Shown: positions 34,000-46,600 of the stretch, piece by piece
Layout: the number at the start of each line of letters is the position of its first letter
Position numbering within the stretch: the first letter of the stretch is position 1
Origin: Anomaloglossus baeobatrachus
Lineage: Eukaryota > Chordata > Amphibia > Anura > Aromobatidae
Length of the DNA: 64,000 bases
Assembly (NCBI RefSeq): GCF_048569485.1
Contig: NC_134357.1
Location: 114,402,244-114,466,243, forward strand
Direction: 5' to 3'
Notes under the pieces: model-generated
The model's database searches: none
The model's input: only the letters and a program-made list of their open reading frames with translations
Told to the model about the DNA's origin: nothing
Translations under genes and position numbers: made by a program

Positions 34000-34439
34000 G
34001 CACCCCCATTTTCCTCCCAGTTTTAGGGGACAAAAAAAAGTGTGTATTACAAACTGGAAGATTTGTCTGCGAGCCAGATGCAGCCCTCACAAGAGCCATA
34101 GGTTCCCGCCCCTGGGCTAGGGGGTAAATGAGTTAAAAAAAAAATGCAATAGTTTTCCATTTCAGTAAGGAAAAAAGTAGCACGTGTGCTGCGCCTGATT
34201 GAATAACATTGCTGTACTGTGAGTGCAATGTTTCTCGCACTGCACTCGTCAAATTTCTACACTCGTGTGCACGAGCCCTTATTGGGCGCCTACTACTAGA
34301 ACACAGATGGGGGATCCACCTGTGCCTGATGCTCTTCAGTCTCCATATGTCGGAAGCACAGTTATTTATCCAGCGGTTGCAGTACATTACAGCCATGTAC
34401 GGAGATTACACGGCCTCTCCTCGCGTTACTTTCCTTCTG
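33694..34439. other. Upstream flank of COX5B; no gene seen
   Basis: A diverged repeat interrupted by the MITE at 33079 continues to about 34125; its end phrase GCGAGCCAGATGCAGCC is reminiscent of hAT-type ends. A (TA)n run lies at 33962-33992. ORFs overlapping on both strands have no domain. A separate upstream gene cannot be excluded. Confidence 0.35.
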
Positions 34440-34561
34440 CACACCCCTCCGTTATGCGCTTGGTATGGTCTCCGGGTATAAATACGCTCTGCCCGCGCGC
34501 AGCCCCGCCCCCTGGACGCTGGAGCGGCAGCTGCCGGGTGTGCAGGTCTCGTGCCGGAGTC
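34440..34561 (+). promoter_or_regulatory. COX5B: COX5B promoter: TATA box, GC box, CpG-rich
   Basis: A TATA-like box, TATAAATA, is at 34477-34484, 78-85 bp before the ATG, so transcription would start near 34507-34515. A GC box, CCCCGCCCCC, is at 34503-34512. CpG density is high through exon 1. The short 5' leader fits other genes for cytochrome oxidase subunits. Factor binding is inferred from the motifs only. Confidence 0.65.
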
Positions 34562-34673
34562 ATGTCTTCTTGGAGGTTTCTCCAGCTGGTCGGTCGCGCT
34601 GTTCCCCGGGCTGCAGCGTCTCCCAGGACCGTGCTCCTCAGCAGACCATGTGTCCGAGCAATGAGCGCTGGTG
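34562..34673 (+). CDS. COX5B: COX5B exon 1: mitochondrial targeting presequence
   Basis: The exon starts at an ATG with G at -3 and encodes MSSWRFLQLVGRAVPRAA and onward to AMSAG. It is arginine-rich, free of D and E, and amphipathic, as matrix-targeting sequences are. It ends at G|GTGGGT, with the donor at 34674. Using that donor joins GGT G to GA GTC and gives the conserved GGVPTDEE. The alternative donor four bases on would break the frame. Confidence 0.93.
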
Positions 34674-37600
34674 GTGGGTATGGCCGGCATGGTGGACAGT
34701 GCCGCATATCTGGTGTGTGAGTATGTGTTGGCTATAGTGCTGGCGTGCCCCCTGTGAAGGGCATAGGACGGGGACTGTGGACGTGACTTTGCAGCAGTGT
34801 CGTTATGTGCGCCTCCCATCAGCACGTACTCAGCCTGACTGCTCCAATGCCAGTGACAGCAGGTGACAGGGCTGTGACCTCTGCACACAGCTACTCTCAG
34901 GCACTGGGAGTTACTATGTTACTTATGGAGCTGTCCCTGAAATCACTGCTGCACTACCTGCATCTGAGTTATCACACACACCAACTGTTTACTATTACCC
35001 TCTGTTATCAGCCACTCTCGGGTGGGTTACCTCTCCTTATAGTAACATCTGTCCTTTTTGTGGCTTTTTAATTCTACAATTAGGAGTCCCCACAGATGAG
35101 GAGCAGGCAACAGGGCTGGAGCGAAAAGTCATCAATTCCTTGAAGAAGGGAGAGGTATGTGACATAATGGAGGACACAAGTGAGTCTGGAGGAGTGAAGT
35201 GGGCAAGTGCTATGGGGGTCCTGGAGTGTGATGGTGGGGGGTGCTCACACCTAGATTTTACACCCTTAGTATTGGCAAGTTGTTCTTTAAATGACACCAT
35301 TGAGTTTACCATATAGTGCACTGGAAACTGGGGGGGATCCAAATGTGTGGGGAAAAATGGTGAAAAAAGTGAAGTTCCACAATGGTTTTTTTTTCACCAT
35401 GTTCACTATATGGTAAAACCAACCTGACCTTATCATTCTCCAGGTCAGTACGAGTTTGTAGATACCAAACATGTATAGTTTTACTTTTATCTAAGTGGTG
35501 ACAACAATGATTGGAAATTGGCCCAAAAAAATAGCATTTTTGTCACTATTTTTCTGAGTCGTACGTTCTGATTTTTCAGGACCTGGGGCTCAGTGGTGCC
35601 TTATTTGTCTTGAGCATTTTTTTGTAGATGCGATGTTTTGATCACTTGTTATTGCATTTTAATGTTGCGCTGACAAAAAAAAGTTTTGCGTTTGGATTTT
35701 TTTTCTTGCCACGCTGTCTACCAATAAATAAATTTTATTTATATAGCGGTATTGTACCGCCCCCGTGCCAGCAGCCGGACTGCTTGGATCTGGATCCGCG
35801 GTGGCTCGAGGGGCGTCCGGACTCGGTGGTCTCGCGGCCACTCGAATAGAAAAAGGGGGTATTTACAGGGGGTATTGTATGGAATAGTTTGTGACGCCAC
35901 CCGTGGTAAGGTGGAGTACCCCGTGGCGATGGAGTGTGCAGCCAGGTGTTTAACCCCTCCACGGGTAGGGGGATGACCCGGAACTCGGTGATGGTGACAG
36001 GGAGGTGTCGTTGGGGAGGTAAGGGTCACTCGCGTACTCACTCAGTCCAATAACGCTGACACCGACAATTGTAGTAAACCAAAGTTCTTGACACCGCTGC
36101 CGCTGAGGGGGAGCACGCCTGGGTCCCATTTCCATTGGTGTTGCCTGTTGATCTGTGACCTTTCCCTTGGCACCTTGTTTCTCTCTAGTTGGTCCCTGTA
36201 GCCTGAAACTAGTCAGGTCCCGCTCCCCAGTATGGCTAACTGAGGGAGCTTGCTCTCAGGGTTCACGCTTGGGATTTCTTGGACCGTATTTATGGAAAGT
36301 CCTATCCCTCTCGTTGCGCTAGTACCCCAATTTTGGAGCTGGTGGAGAGCGGATCTTGGCTCCGTTCTCGTCGGGTAAATTGTCAGGTTGCCTGAAGCTA
36401 CTCCCTGACCTAGGGTCCACTTACCCCATCGTGCCATGATCCCAGCCCGGTGATGGTACAAGGCCGCCGACTGTCCTCTACGACAATGCCGTGCCCCTTG
36501 TCACGATCCCCTGCGAGCTGGGGTCCAGCTCCTACCAGGCCCAGACCAACCTCAACTACCTAGTACTTCCAAGGAGCCCAGCTCCTGACCTCCTCTCTCT
36601 CTGTGACTCAAACTCCACTGCTCCTGACTCTCCCCTTAACCAACCCCCCAAGTGGGAGACCCTATTCCACTCAGACCGTCCACTGGTGGGTCTGGTGCAG
36701 TGTGTTCCTAGGATTTTGATTAGCTGGTCTTGGGCAACACCTTTTGGTTAGGGACCCGTAACCAAGGAGGAGGTGGATATTGCACAGAAGGGCAGATTGC
36801 ACAATATCCTGTGAATACCTCATAGGCCAGGGCGTCACACTATCATGTTCCGCAGCGCTTTACATACATAAGGAACGCTGTGAGCCTCAATGGGGACAAT
36901 CTAAATTCCCTATCACTGTCTTTGAATTGTGGGAGGAAACGGGAGACCCCGGAAGAAACCCACGCAAACACTGGGAGAACATACAAACTCCTTGCAGATG
37001 GTGTCTGTGGTGGGATTCGAACCCAGGACCCCAGTGCTGCAAGACTGCAGTGCTAACCACTGAGCTGCCATGCCGATCAGATTAATTGGTAATATATTTT
37101 GATCGGGCATTTTTGAACTCAGACTCTGCGACTCTGCAAAAGGAGTGATTTGAACTTTAAAGTTTTTTTATTTTCTTTTTCGCTCTATTGGGAGACCCAG
37201 ACAATTGGGTGTATAGGCTATGCCTCCGGAGGCCGCACAAAGTACTACACTTAAAAGTGTTAAGCCCCTCCCCTTCTTCCTATACACCCCCGTGCTCCCA
37301 CGGGCTCCTCAGTTTTTTGCTTTGTGCGAAGGAGGTCAGACACGCACAGCACAGCTCCACAGATTAGTCAGCAGCAGCTGCTGACTATGTCGGATGGAAG
37401 AAAAGTGGGCCCATATAGGGCCCCCAGCATGCTCCCTTCTCACCCCACTCTTGTCGGCGGTGTTGTAAGGTTGAGGTACCCATTGCGGGTACGGAGGCTG
37501 GAGCCCACATGCTGTTTTCCTTCCCCATCCCCCTCTGGGCTCTGGGTGAAGTGGGATCTTACCGGTCTCCAGGCACTGAGACCGTGCTCCATCCACAACT

Positions 37601-40600
37601 CCTGTGGAGCCTGATGGATAGGAGCCGAGTATCGTTCAGGGACATGGCCCTGCATCTTGGAGGTACTCTGTATCCCTGTGGGGACCGCGCACGGCATCAC
37701 CTCAGCTTTGCTGGGTGTGCTAGTGCACCGGGGACCGCGGCGCTGACCGGGTCTATATGTGCCATTACACACTCAGCGTCGCTGAGTGTGTTTATATGTA
37801 AGGGCTACCGCACTAACCGCCGCTGCCATGGGACACTGCGGCGCGGCTGGGACTTGTAGTTCGCCGGGGACTTTCACGCCGGCCGCGCTTTTACGGCGGC
37901 CGCGTTTATTACTAGAGTCCCCGGCTTCCTTGCGGCCTAGTTTACTTTTCTCCCGCCCTCAGCCCTGACAGGCAGGGGGAAGGACGGGACGCTGCACGGA
38001 GCGAGCAGCTCTGAGGGCTGGAGTATGATTTACATACTCCACCCCCCTCACTGTGCACGGTGTGAGCACCAGTTCGCGCTCTTTCTCGGCCACGCCCACA
38101 GCTCCCTCATCTCGTCAGGACGCCGCAGCCATTCCTGTCAGCTCCACCGACGCTGCAGAAGAGGGACAAGTCCTGGGAGACCCAGACACGGTCTCTGGTG
38201 GCCTCACAACCGCTTTAGGCGGCTGGTAAGCAGCACCTGTTGGTGCTAGCCCCATGGTGCTGTAGTATATTGGTACATTATTTGTGTATCATATATATTT
38301 TACACTGTATGAGCACAGTGCATTCTAGCTATATACCCTTTTGTGTAACTCAAGGAAAACTATAGCATGGCGCCCACAAAAGGCAGGGGTGCCAAAACAC
38401 AGGCTTATTATGCTGCCTGCGCCGCTTGTAAGACCCCACTACCGGCAGGTTCCACTGACCCTCATTGTGTGCAGTGTTCGACCCCTGTGCCACTTCTTCA
38501 GCCGGAGCCTATGCTAAGAGGGGCCCAGGGGGAGCCACCTGCTGACACTTTCCAGGTGACGGGGACTGAGTTTGCTAAACTCCTGAGACTATGGCTAAGA
38601 TACTAGAAGCCTTGCAGTCCAGGCCGGTATCTCAGCAACGGGACCCTGTTGAATCGTTGTTCCCGGGCCCCCCCCAGTTGGACCAACAATGTCCTCCCGG
38701 GGTATCTCCTACATCCCAGTCTGAGGGTTCTGACTTAGACCCCAGCCCCAGATTGACTAAGCGGGCTCGCTTAGAATTTCCCTCGACATCATATTGTTTA
38801 GGGTCTCAGCGGGGGGAATCTTTGGTTGATGATGCGGAGACATCTTATCAGGATTCTGATCCTGAGAGCGCTCTCAATCTTAATACTCCAGACGGGGACG
38901 CCATAGTGAACGATCTTATTGCGTCCATCCATCAGTTGCTGGATATTTCTCCCTCAGCCCCTCCGGCGGAGGAGTCAGCTTCTCAGCAGGAGAAATTTCG
39001 TTTCAGGTTTCCCAAGCGGACACAGAGTATGTTTCTAGACCACTCTGATTTCAGAGAGGCAATCCAGAATCACCATGCTTGTCCAGATAAGCGTTTTTCT
39101 AAGCGCCTTAAGGATACACGTTATCCTTTCCCCCCGGACGTGGTTAAAGGTTGGACTCAATGTCCCAAAGTGGATCCTCCAATCTCCAGACTGGCGGCTA
39201 GATCCATACTTGCAGTGGAAGATGGGGCCTCGCTCAAAGATGCCACTGACAGGCAGATGGAGCTCTGGTTGAAATCCATCTATGAAGCTATCGGAGCTTC
39301 TTTTGCCCCAGCATTCGCAGCCGTATGGGCGCTGCAAGCTATCTCAGCAGGTCAAGCGCAAATTGAAGCAGCCACTTGCACGGCCGCGCCACAAGTGGCA
39401 TCCATTACCACCCAGACCTCGGCAATTGCGTCTTACGCTATTAATGCTGTCCTGGACTCTGTGAGCCGTACGGCGGTGGCGACCGCCAATTCGGTGGTAC
39501 TCCGCAGGGCCTTGTGGCTACGGGAATGGAAGGCAGATTCTGCTTCCAAAAAGCGCTTAACCAGTTTGCCAATTTCTGGCGACAGGCTGTTTGGCGAGCG
39601 TCTGGATGAAATCATCAAACAATCCAAGGGAAAGGATACATCCTTACCCCAGCCCAAACAGAACATTCCCCAACAGAGGAGAGGGCAGGCGAGGTTTCGG
39701 TCCTTTCGGGGCGCGGGCAGGTCCCAATTCTCCTCGTCCAAAAGGTCTCAGAAAGAACAAAGGAACTCTGATGCATGGCGGTCTAAGTCACGTCCTAAAA
39801 AGAACATTGGAGGCACCGCTAACAAGGCGGCTTCCTCATGACTTTCGACCTCCTCTAGTAGCATCCTCGGTCGGTGGCAGGCTCTCCCGCTTTTGCGACG
39901 CTTGGCTGCCACAAATAAAAGACCGCTGGGTGAGAGACATTCTCTCTCACGGTTACAAGATAGAGTTCATCTCTCGTCCCCCGACTCGATTCTTCAGGTC
40001 TTCTCCGCCTCCCGAGAGAGCCGAGGCTCTTCTGCAGGCGCTGGGCACTCTGAAGGCAGAAGGAGTGGTGGTCCCTGTTCCTCTTCATCAACAGGGCCAC
40101 GGTTTTTACTCCAACTTGTTTGTGGTCCCAAAGAAGGACGGGTCTTTCCGTCCTGTCCTAGACCTGAAACTTCTCAACAAACACGTAAAGACCAGGCGGT
40201 TCCGGATGGAATCCCTTCGCTCCGTCATCGCCTCAATGTCCCAAGGAGATTTCCTTGCATCGATCGATATCAAAGATGCTTATCTCCACGTTCCGATTGC
40301 CCCAGAGCACCAGCGCTTCTTGCGCTTCGCCATAGGAAACGAACACCTGCAGTTCGTGGTACTGCCATTCGGCCTGGCAACAGCCCCACGGGTTTTCACC
40401 AAGGTTATGGCTACTGTAGTAGCGGTCCTCCATTCTCAGGGTCACTCGGTGATCCCGTACTTGGACGATCTGTTGATCAAGGCACCCTCTCAAGAGGCAT
40501 GCCAACACAGCCTCGACGCTACCCTGGAGACTCTCCAGAGTTTCGGGTGGATCATCAATTTTCCAAAGTCAAATCTGACACCGGCCCAATCGCTCACATA

Positions 40601-43600
40601 CCTTGGCATGGAGTTTCATACCCTCTCAGCGATAGTGAAGCTTCCGCTGATCAAGCAGCGGTCACTACAGACAGGGGTACAATCTCTCCTTCAAGGCCAG
40701 TCACACCCCTTGAGGCGCCTCATGCACTTCCTGGGGAAGATGGTGGCAGCAATGGAAGCAGTCCCTTTCGCGCAGTTTCACCTGCGTCCTCTTCAATGGG
40801 ACATCCTACGCAAATGGGACAGGAAGCCGACGTCCCTCGACAGGACCGTCTCCCTCTCTCAGGCGACCAAAGCTTCCCTTCGGTGGTGGCTTCTTCCCAC
40901 TTCATTATCGAAGGGGAAATCCTTCCTACCCCCATCCTGGGAAGTAGTCACGACGGACGCAAGTCTGTCAGGGTGGGGAGCGGTTTTTCTCCACCACAGG
41001 ACTCAGGGTACGTGGTCCCGGCAAGAGTCCTCGCTTCAGATCAATGTTCTGGAAATTCGGGCAGTGTATCTTGCCCTGAAAGCGTTCCAGCAGTGGCTGG
41101 AAGGCAAGCAGATCCGAATTCAGTCGGACAATTCCACAGCGGTGGCATACATCAACCACCAAGGCGGCACACGAAGTCGACAAGCCTTCCAGGAAGTCCG
41201 GCGGATTTTGATGTGGGTGGAAGCCACGGCCTCCACCATATCCGCAGTTCACATCCCAGGCGTGGAAAACTGGGAAGCAGATTATCTCAGTCGCCAGGGC
41301 ATGGACGCAGGGGAATGGTCCCTTCACCCGGACGTGTTTCAGGAGATCTGTTGCCGCTGGGGGGTGCCGGACGTCGACCTCATGGCGTCCCGGCACAACA
41401 ACAAGGTACCAACGTTCATGGCACGGTCTCAAGATCCCAGAGCTCTGGCGGCAGACGCCTTAGTTCAGGATTGGTCGCAGTTTCAGCTCCCTTATGTGTT
41501 TCCTCCGCTGGCACTGTTGCCCAGAGTGTTACGCAAGATCAGGGCCGACTGCCGCCGCGCCATCCTCGTCGCTCCAGACTGGCCGAGGAGGTCGTGGTAC
41601 CCGGATCTGTGGCATCTCACGGTCGGCCAACCGTGGGCACTACCAGACCGACCAGACTTGCTGTCTCAAGGGCCGTTTTTCCATCTGAATTCTGCGGCCC
41701 TTAACCTGACTGTGTGGCCATTGAGTCCTGGATCCTAGCGTCTTCAGGGTTATCTCAAGAAGTCATTGCCACTATGAGACAGGCTAGGAAACCAACGTCC
41801 GCCAAGATTTATCACAGGACGTGGAAAATTTTCCTGCCGTGGTGCTCTGCTCAGGGTTTTTCTCCCTGGCCATTTGCATTACCTACTTTTCTGTCCTTCC
41901 TTCAATCTGGACTGGAAAAGGGTTTGTCGCTCGGTTCCCTTAAGGGACAAGTTTCAGCGCTCTCTGTGTTTTTCCAGAAGCGCCTAGCTAGACTTCCACA
42001 GGTACGCACGTTCCTGCAGGGAGTTTGTCACATCGTTCCACCTTACAAGCGGCCGTTAGAACCCTGGGATCTAAACAGGGTGCTGATGGTTCTTCAGAAA
42101 CCACCATTCGAGCCAATGAGAGATATCTCCCTCTCACGACTTTCGCAGAAAGTGGTTTTTCTAATAGCAGTCACTTCTCTTCGGAGAGTGTCTGAGCTAG
42201 CAGCATTGTCGTGCAAAGCCCCTTTTCTGGTTTTTCACCAGGACAAGGTGGTTCTACGTCCGGTTCCGGAATTTCTCCCTAAGGTGGTATCCCCCTTTCA
42301 TCTCAATCAGGATATTTCCTTACCCTCTTTTTATCCTCATCCAGTTCACCAATGTGAAAAGGATTTGCACTTGTTAGATCTGGTGAGAGCACTCAGACTC
42401 TACATTTCTCGTACGGCGCCACTGCGCCGCTCGGATGCACTCTTTGTCCTTGTCGCTGGCCAGCGTAAAGGGTCACAGGCTTCCAAATCAACCCTGGCTC
42501 GGTGGATCAAGGAGCCAATTATCGAAGCTTACCGTTCGGCTGGGCTTCCGGTTCCCTCAGGGCTGAAGGCCCATTCTACCAGAGCCGTGGGAGCGTCCTG
42601 GGCTTTGAGGCACCAGGCTACGGGTCAGCAGGTGTGTCAGGCGGCTACCTGGTCGAGCCTGCACACTTTCACGAAGCACTATCAGGTGCATACCTATGCT
42701 GCGGCGGATGCCAGCCTAGGTAGACTAGTCCTTCAGGCGGCGGTTGCCCACCTGTAGGAAAGGGCCGTTTTACGGCTCTCTTACGAGGTATTATTTTACC
42801 CACCCAGGGACTGCTTTTGGACGTCCCAATTGTCTGGGTCTCCCAATAGAGCGAAAAAGAAGGGAATTTTGTTTACTTACCGTAAATTCCTTTTCTTCTA
42901 GCTCTAATTGGGAGACCTAGCACCCGCCCCTGTTTTTTTGTGTATACATGTTGTTCATGTTGAATGGTTTCAGTTCTCCGAGTTTCCTTCGGATTGAAGT
43001 TACTTTAAACCAGTTTATAATTATTTTTCCTCCTTCTTGCTTTTGCACCAAAACTGAGGAGCCCGTGGGAGCACGGGGGTGTATAGGCAGAAGGGGAGGG
43101 GCTTAACACTTTTTTAAGTGTAGTACTTTGTGCGGCCTCCGGAGGCATAGCCTATACACCCAATTGTCTGGGTCTCCCAATTAGAGCTAGAAGAAAAGGA
43201 ATTTACGGTAAGTAAACAAAATTCCCTTCTTTTCATTTTTTAAAACATACTTAGATATATTTTAACATCTTTATTGATTTTACTAGTCCTTGTAGGGGAT
43301 TTTATGACTGCAGTGTCCGATTGATTTCTTCTCCTGATCAGAGCAATACGCATCTCCTGTGAGTGCTGCTGCTCTGTTGGCTCTCACAGGAAGTGAGTCA
43401 TGGAAGTGTCGGGTCATCGGCTGATCCTGTGCTACGATGACAACCCTTTGGTGCCCCATGACCTAATCATGGGCTGCCAATGGCGGTGAACAGCATTATT
43501 CCTGTCACAGCCCTTTAAATCGCTCTGATCCCCCCTATCCTGTTAGCTACACGTCTGCTGATCAGCAGATATTTCCCGGGAATACATCTGGCTTGCCGCA

Positions 43601-46600
43601 GTAACCAAAGGGAGGCGACCAAGGATGTACCAACATGTCCTTGGTCATTAAGTGGTTAAAATTGTAGCATGGGTATAAAAATGTGACCCTTAATTATAAG
43701 ACCCAATTTTGCCAATTTTGGTGCAGTTTATTGTGGCGTTTGTTGCTCAAATCTGCATGTCTATCCTTATCCCAGCAAAGTCTTAAGGCTGCTTTACACG
43801 GTACGACCGATTGTGCAATTTCACAATCTATCGTACCCGCCCCCGTCCTTTTTGCGTCACGGGCAAATCGCTGCCCGTGTCGCACAAAGTCAGTAACCCC
43901 CGTCACACGTACTTACCTCTCGTGCGACCACGCTGTGGGCGGCGAACGTCCACTTCCTGGAGTGGGAGGGACGTTCGGCGTCACAGCGACTTCACACGGC
44001 CGCCGGCCAATGGAAGTGGAGGGGCGGAGATGAGCGGGATGTAAACATCCCGCCCACCTCCTTCCTTCACATAGCCGGCGGCGGCCGCGTGACGCAGGTG
44101 AGCTGCTGTTCATCGTTCCCGGGGTGTCAGAGTGGCATGTGCTACCATGGAAACGATGAACAATCAAATTAAACGATATTATGGAACCTAGCGACCAGTA
44201 CACGACTCACGATTTGTGAGCGATACTGCGTCGCTAGGAGGTGTCACACAGGCTGGCATCGCCAGCGATGCTGGATGTGCGTCACAAAAACCATGACCCC
44301 CGACGATCTATCGCACGATAGATTGTCTGGTGTAAAGCAGCCTATAGGCTATGTGCGCACGTTGCATTTTCTTTGTCGCTCTATTGGGAGACCCAGACAA
44401 TTGGGTGTATAGGCTATGCCTCCGGAGGCCGCACAAAGTATTACACTTAAAAGTGTTAAGCCCCTCCCCTTCTGCCTATACACCCCCCGTGCTCCCACGG
44501 GCTCCTCAGTTTTTTGCTTTGTGCGAAGGAGGTCAGACACGCACGCACAGCTCCATAGATGGGTCAGCAGCAGCTGCTGACCATGTCGGATGGAAGAAAA
44601 GTGGGCCCATATAGGGCCCCCAGCATGCTCCCTTCTCACCCCACTCTTGTCGGCGGTGTTGTAAGGTTGAGGTATCCATTGCGGGTACGGAGGCTGGAGC
44701 CCACATGCTGCTTTCCTTCCCCATCCCCCTCAGGGCTCTGGGTGAAGTGGGATCTTACCGGTCTCCAGGCACTGAGACCGTGCTTCATCCACAGCTCCTA
44801 AGACTCTGCTGGATAGGAGCCGGGTATCGTTCAGGGACATGGCCCTGCTACTTGAAGGTACTCTGTGTCCCTGTGGGGACCGCGCACAGCAACACTCCAG
44901 CATTGCTGGGTGTGCTAGTGCACCGGGGACCGCGGCGCTGACCGGGTTAATGTGCCATTACACACTCAGCGTCGCTGAGTGTGTTTATGTAGGGGGACTA
45001 CCGTACTACCGCCGCCGCCATGTTTTTAACACTGAGGCGCGGCTGGGACTTGTAGTGCGCCGGGGACTTCCGCGCGGCCGCGCTTTTATGGCAGCCGCGC
45101 TCATTACTTGAGTCCCCGGCTTGTACGGCCTAGTGTTTCCTCCTCCCGCCCACAGCCCTGACAGGCAGGGGAAGGGCGGGACGCTTTACAGACGAGCTGC
45201 AGTGAGGGCTGGAGCATGCTTTGCATACTCCACTCCCCTCACTGCACTGTGAGGCACCAGTTCCCGCTCTTTCTAAGGGTCACGCCCACGGCTTCCTCCT
45301 CTCTCAGGACGCCGGCAGCCGTGCCATTACACACTCAGCATCGCTGAGTGTGTTTATGTAGGGAGACTACCGCGCTGACCGCCGCCGCCATGTTTTGACA
45401 CTGAGGCGCGGCTGGGACTTGTAGTGCGCCGGGGACTTCCGCGCGGCCGCGCTTTTACGGCGGCCGCGTTTATTACTCGAGTCCCCGGCTTTTGCGGCCT
45501 AGTCTTTCTTCCTCCCGCCCACAGCCCTGACAAGCAGGGGAAGGGCGGGACGCTGCACAGGATGAGCAGCACTGAGGGCTGGAGCATGCTTTGCATACTC
45601 CACCCCCCTCACTGTCCTCTCCTCAGAAGCCGGCAGCCATTCCTGTCAGCTCCTTGAATGCTGCAGAGGGGGACAAATTCTGACAGACCCAGGCAGGGAC
45701 CCTGGTGGCCTCACAACCGCTTTATGCGGGGGGTATGCAGCATCTGTGGTGCTAGCCACATTTGTGCAGGAGTGTAATTTTAAATCATATGTTTATAAGA
45801 TATGCTTTACACTGTATGGTGCACAGTTGATTCTGTATATATATTGTGTTGCTCAGGGAAGTCAACAGCATGGCGCCCATAAAAGGCAGGAGCGCCAAAC
45901 CACAGGCTTACTATGCTGCCTGCGCCGCATGTACAACCCCTCTGCCGGCAGGATCCACTGAGCAATCCAGACCGGTATCTCAGCACAGGGGCACTGTTGA
46001 ATCATTGCTCCCTGGCCCACCTCAGTTGGACCAGAGGTCTCCCCGGGGTGTCTCATAGATCCCAGAGTGAGGTCTCTGATGCAGACCCCAGCCCCTGACC
46101 GTCTAAGCAAGCTCGCTGGGAAATTCCCTCGACATCTTCATATTGGTCAGGGTCTCAGCGGGGGGAATCCCTGGATGATGAAGCGGAGACAGCTGATCAG
46201 GATTCTGATCCTGAGGCCGCTCTCAATCTTGATACGCCTGACGGGGACGCCATAGTGAACGATCTTATAGCGTCTATCAATCAAAGATGCCACTCACAGG
46301 CAGATGGAGCTCTGGTTGAAATCCATCTATGAAGCTATCAGCGCTTCTTTTACACCAGCATTTGCAGCCGTATGGGTGCTACAAGCTATCTCAGCAGGTC
46401 AAGCGCAAATTGACGCAGCCACAGACGTCGGCATTTGCGTCTTACGCTATTAATGCTGTCCTGGACTCTGCGAGCCGTATGGCGGTTGCCTCCGCCAATT
46501 CGGTGGTACTCTGCAGGGCCTTGTGGCTACGGAACTGGAAGGCAGATTCTGCTTCCAAAAAAGCGTTTAACCAGTTTGCCAATTTCTGGCGACCGACTGT

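Larger units (their letters stand above)
37173..43232 (+). mobile_element. DIRS-type retrotransposon, copy B (best preserved)
   Basis: This 6.06-kb copy is bounded by TTCTTT at both ends, with inverted terminal repeats (about 37185-37315 and 43051-43188), three coding regions and an internal complementary region (about 42825-42910). Two of the three ORFs are fully open. Overall it is nearly whole, with about one break. It lies in COX5B intron 2 in the sense orientation, 1.1 kb before copy C. It is probably the youngest of the copies here. Confidence 0.95.

Noticed and set aside
34223-34888. Overlapping ORFs on both strands around the COX5B promoter
   Set aside because: They reflect CpG-rich sequence. 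Only the frame starting at 34562 continues into conserved COX5B protein through valid splice sites.
37013-37075. tRNA-like A and B boxes
   Set aside because: They belong to the head of a SINE. No complete cloverleaf or acceptor stem can be drawn.
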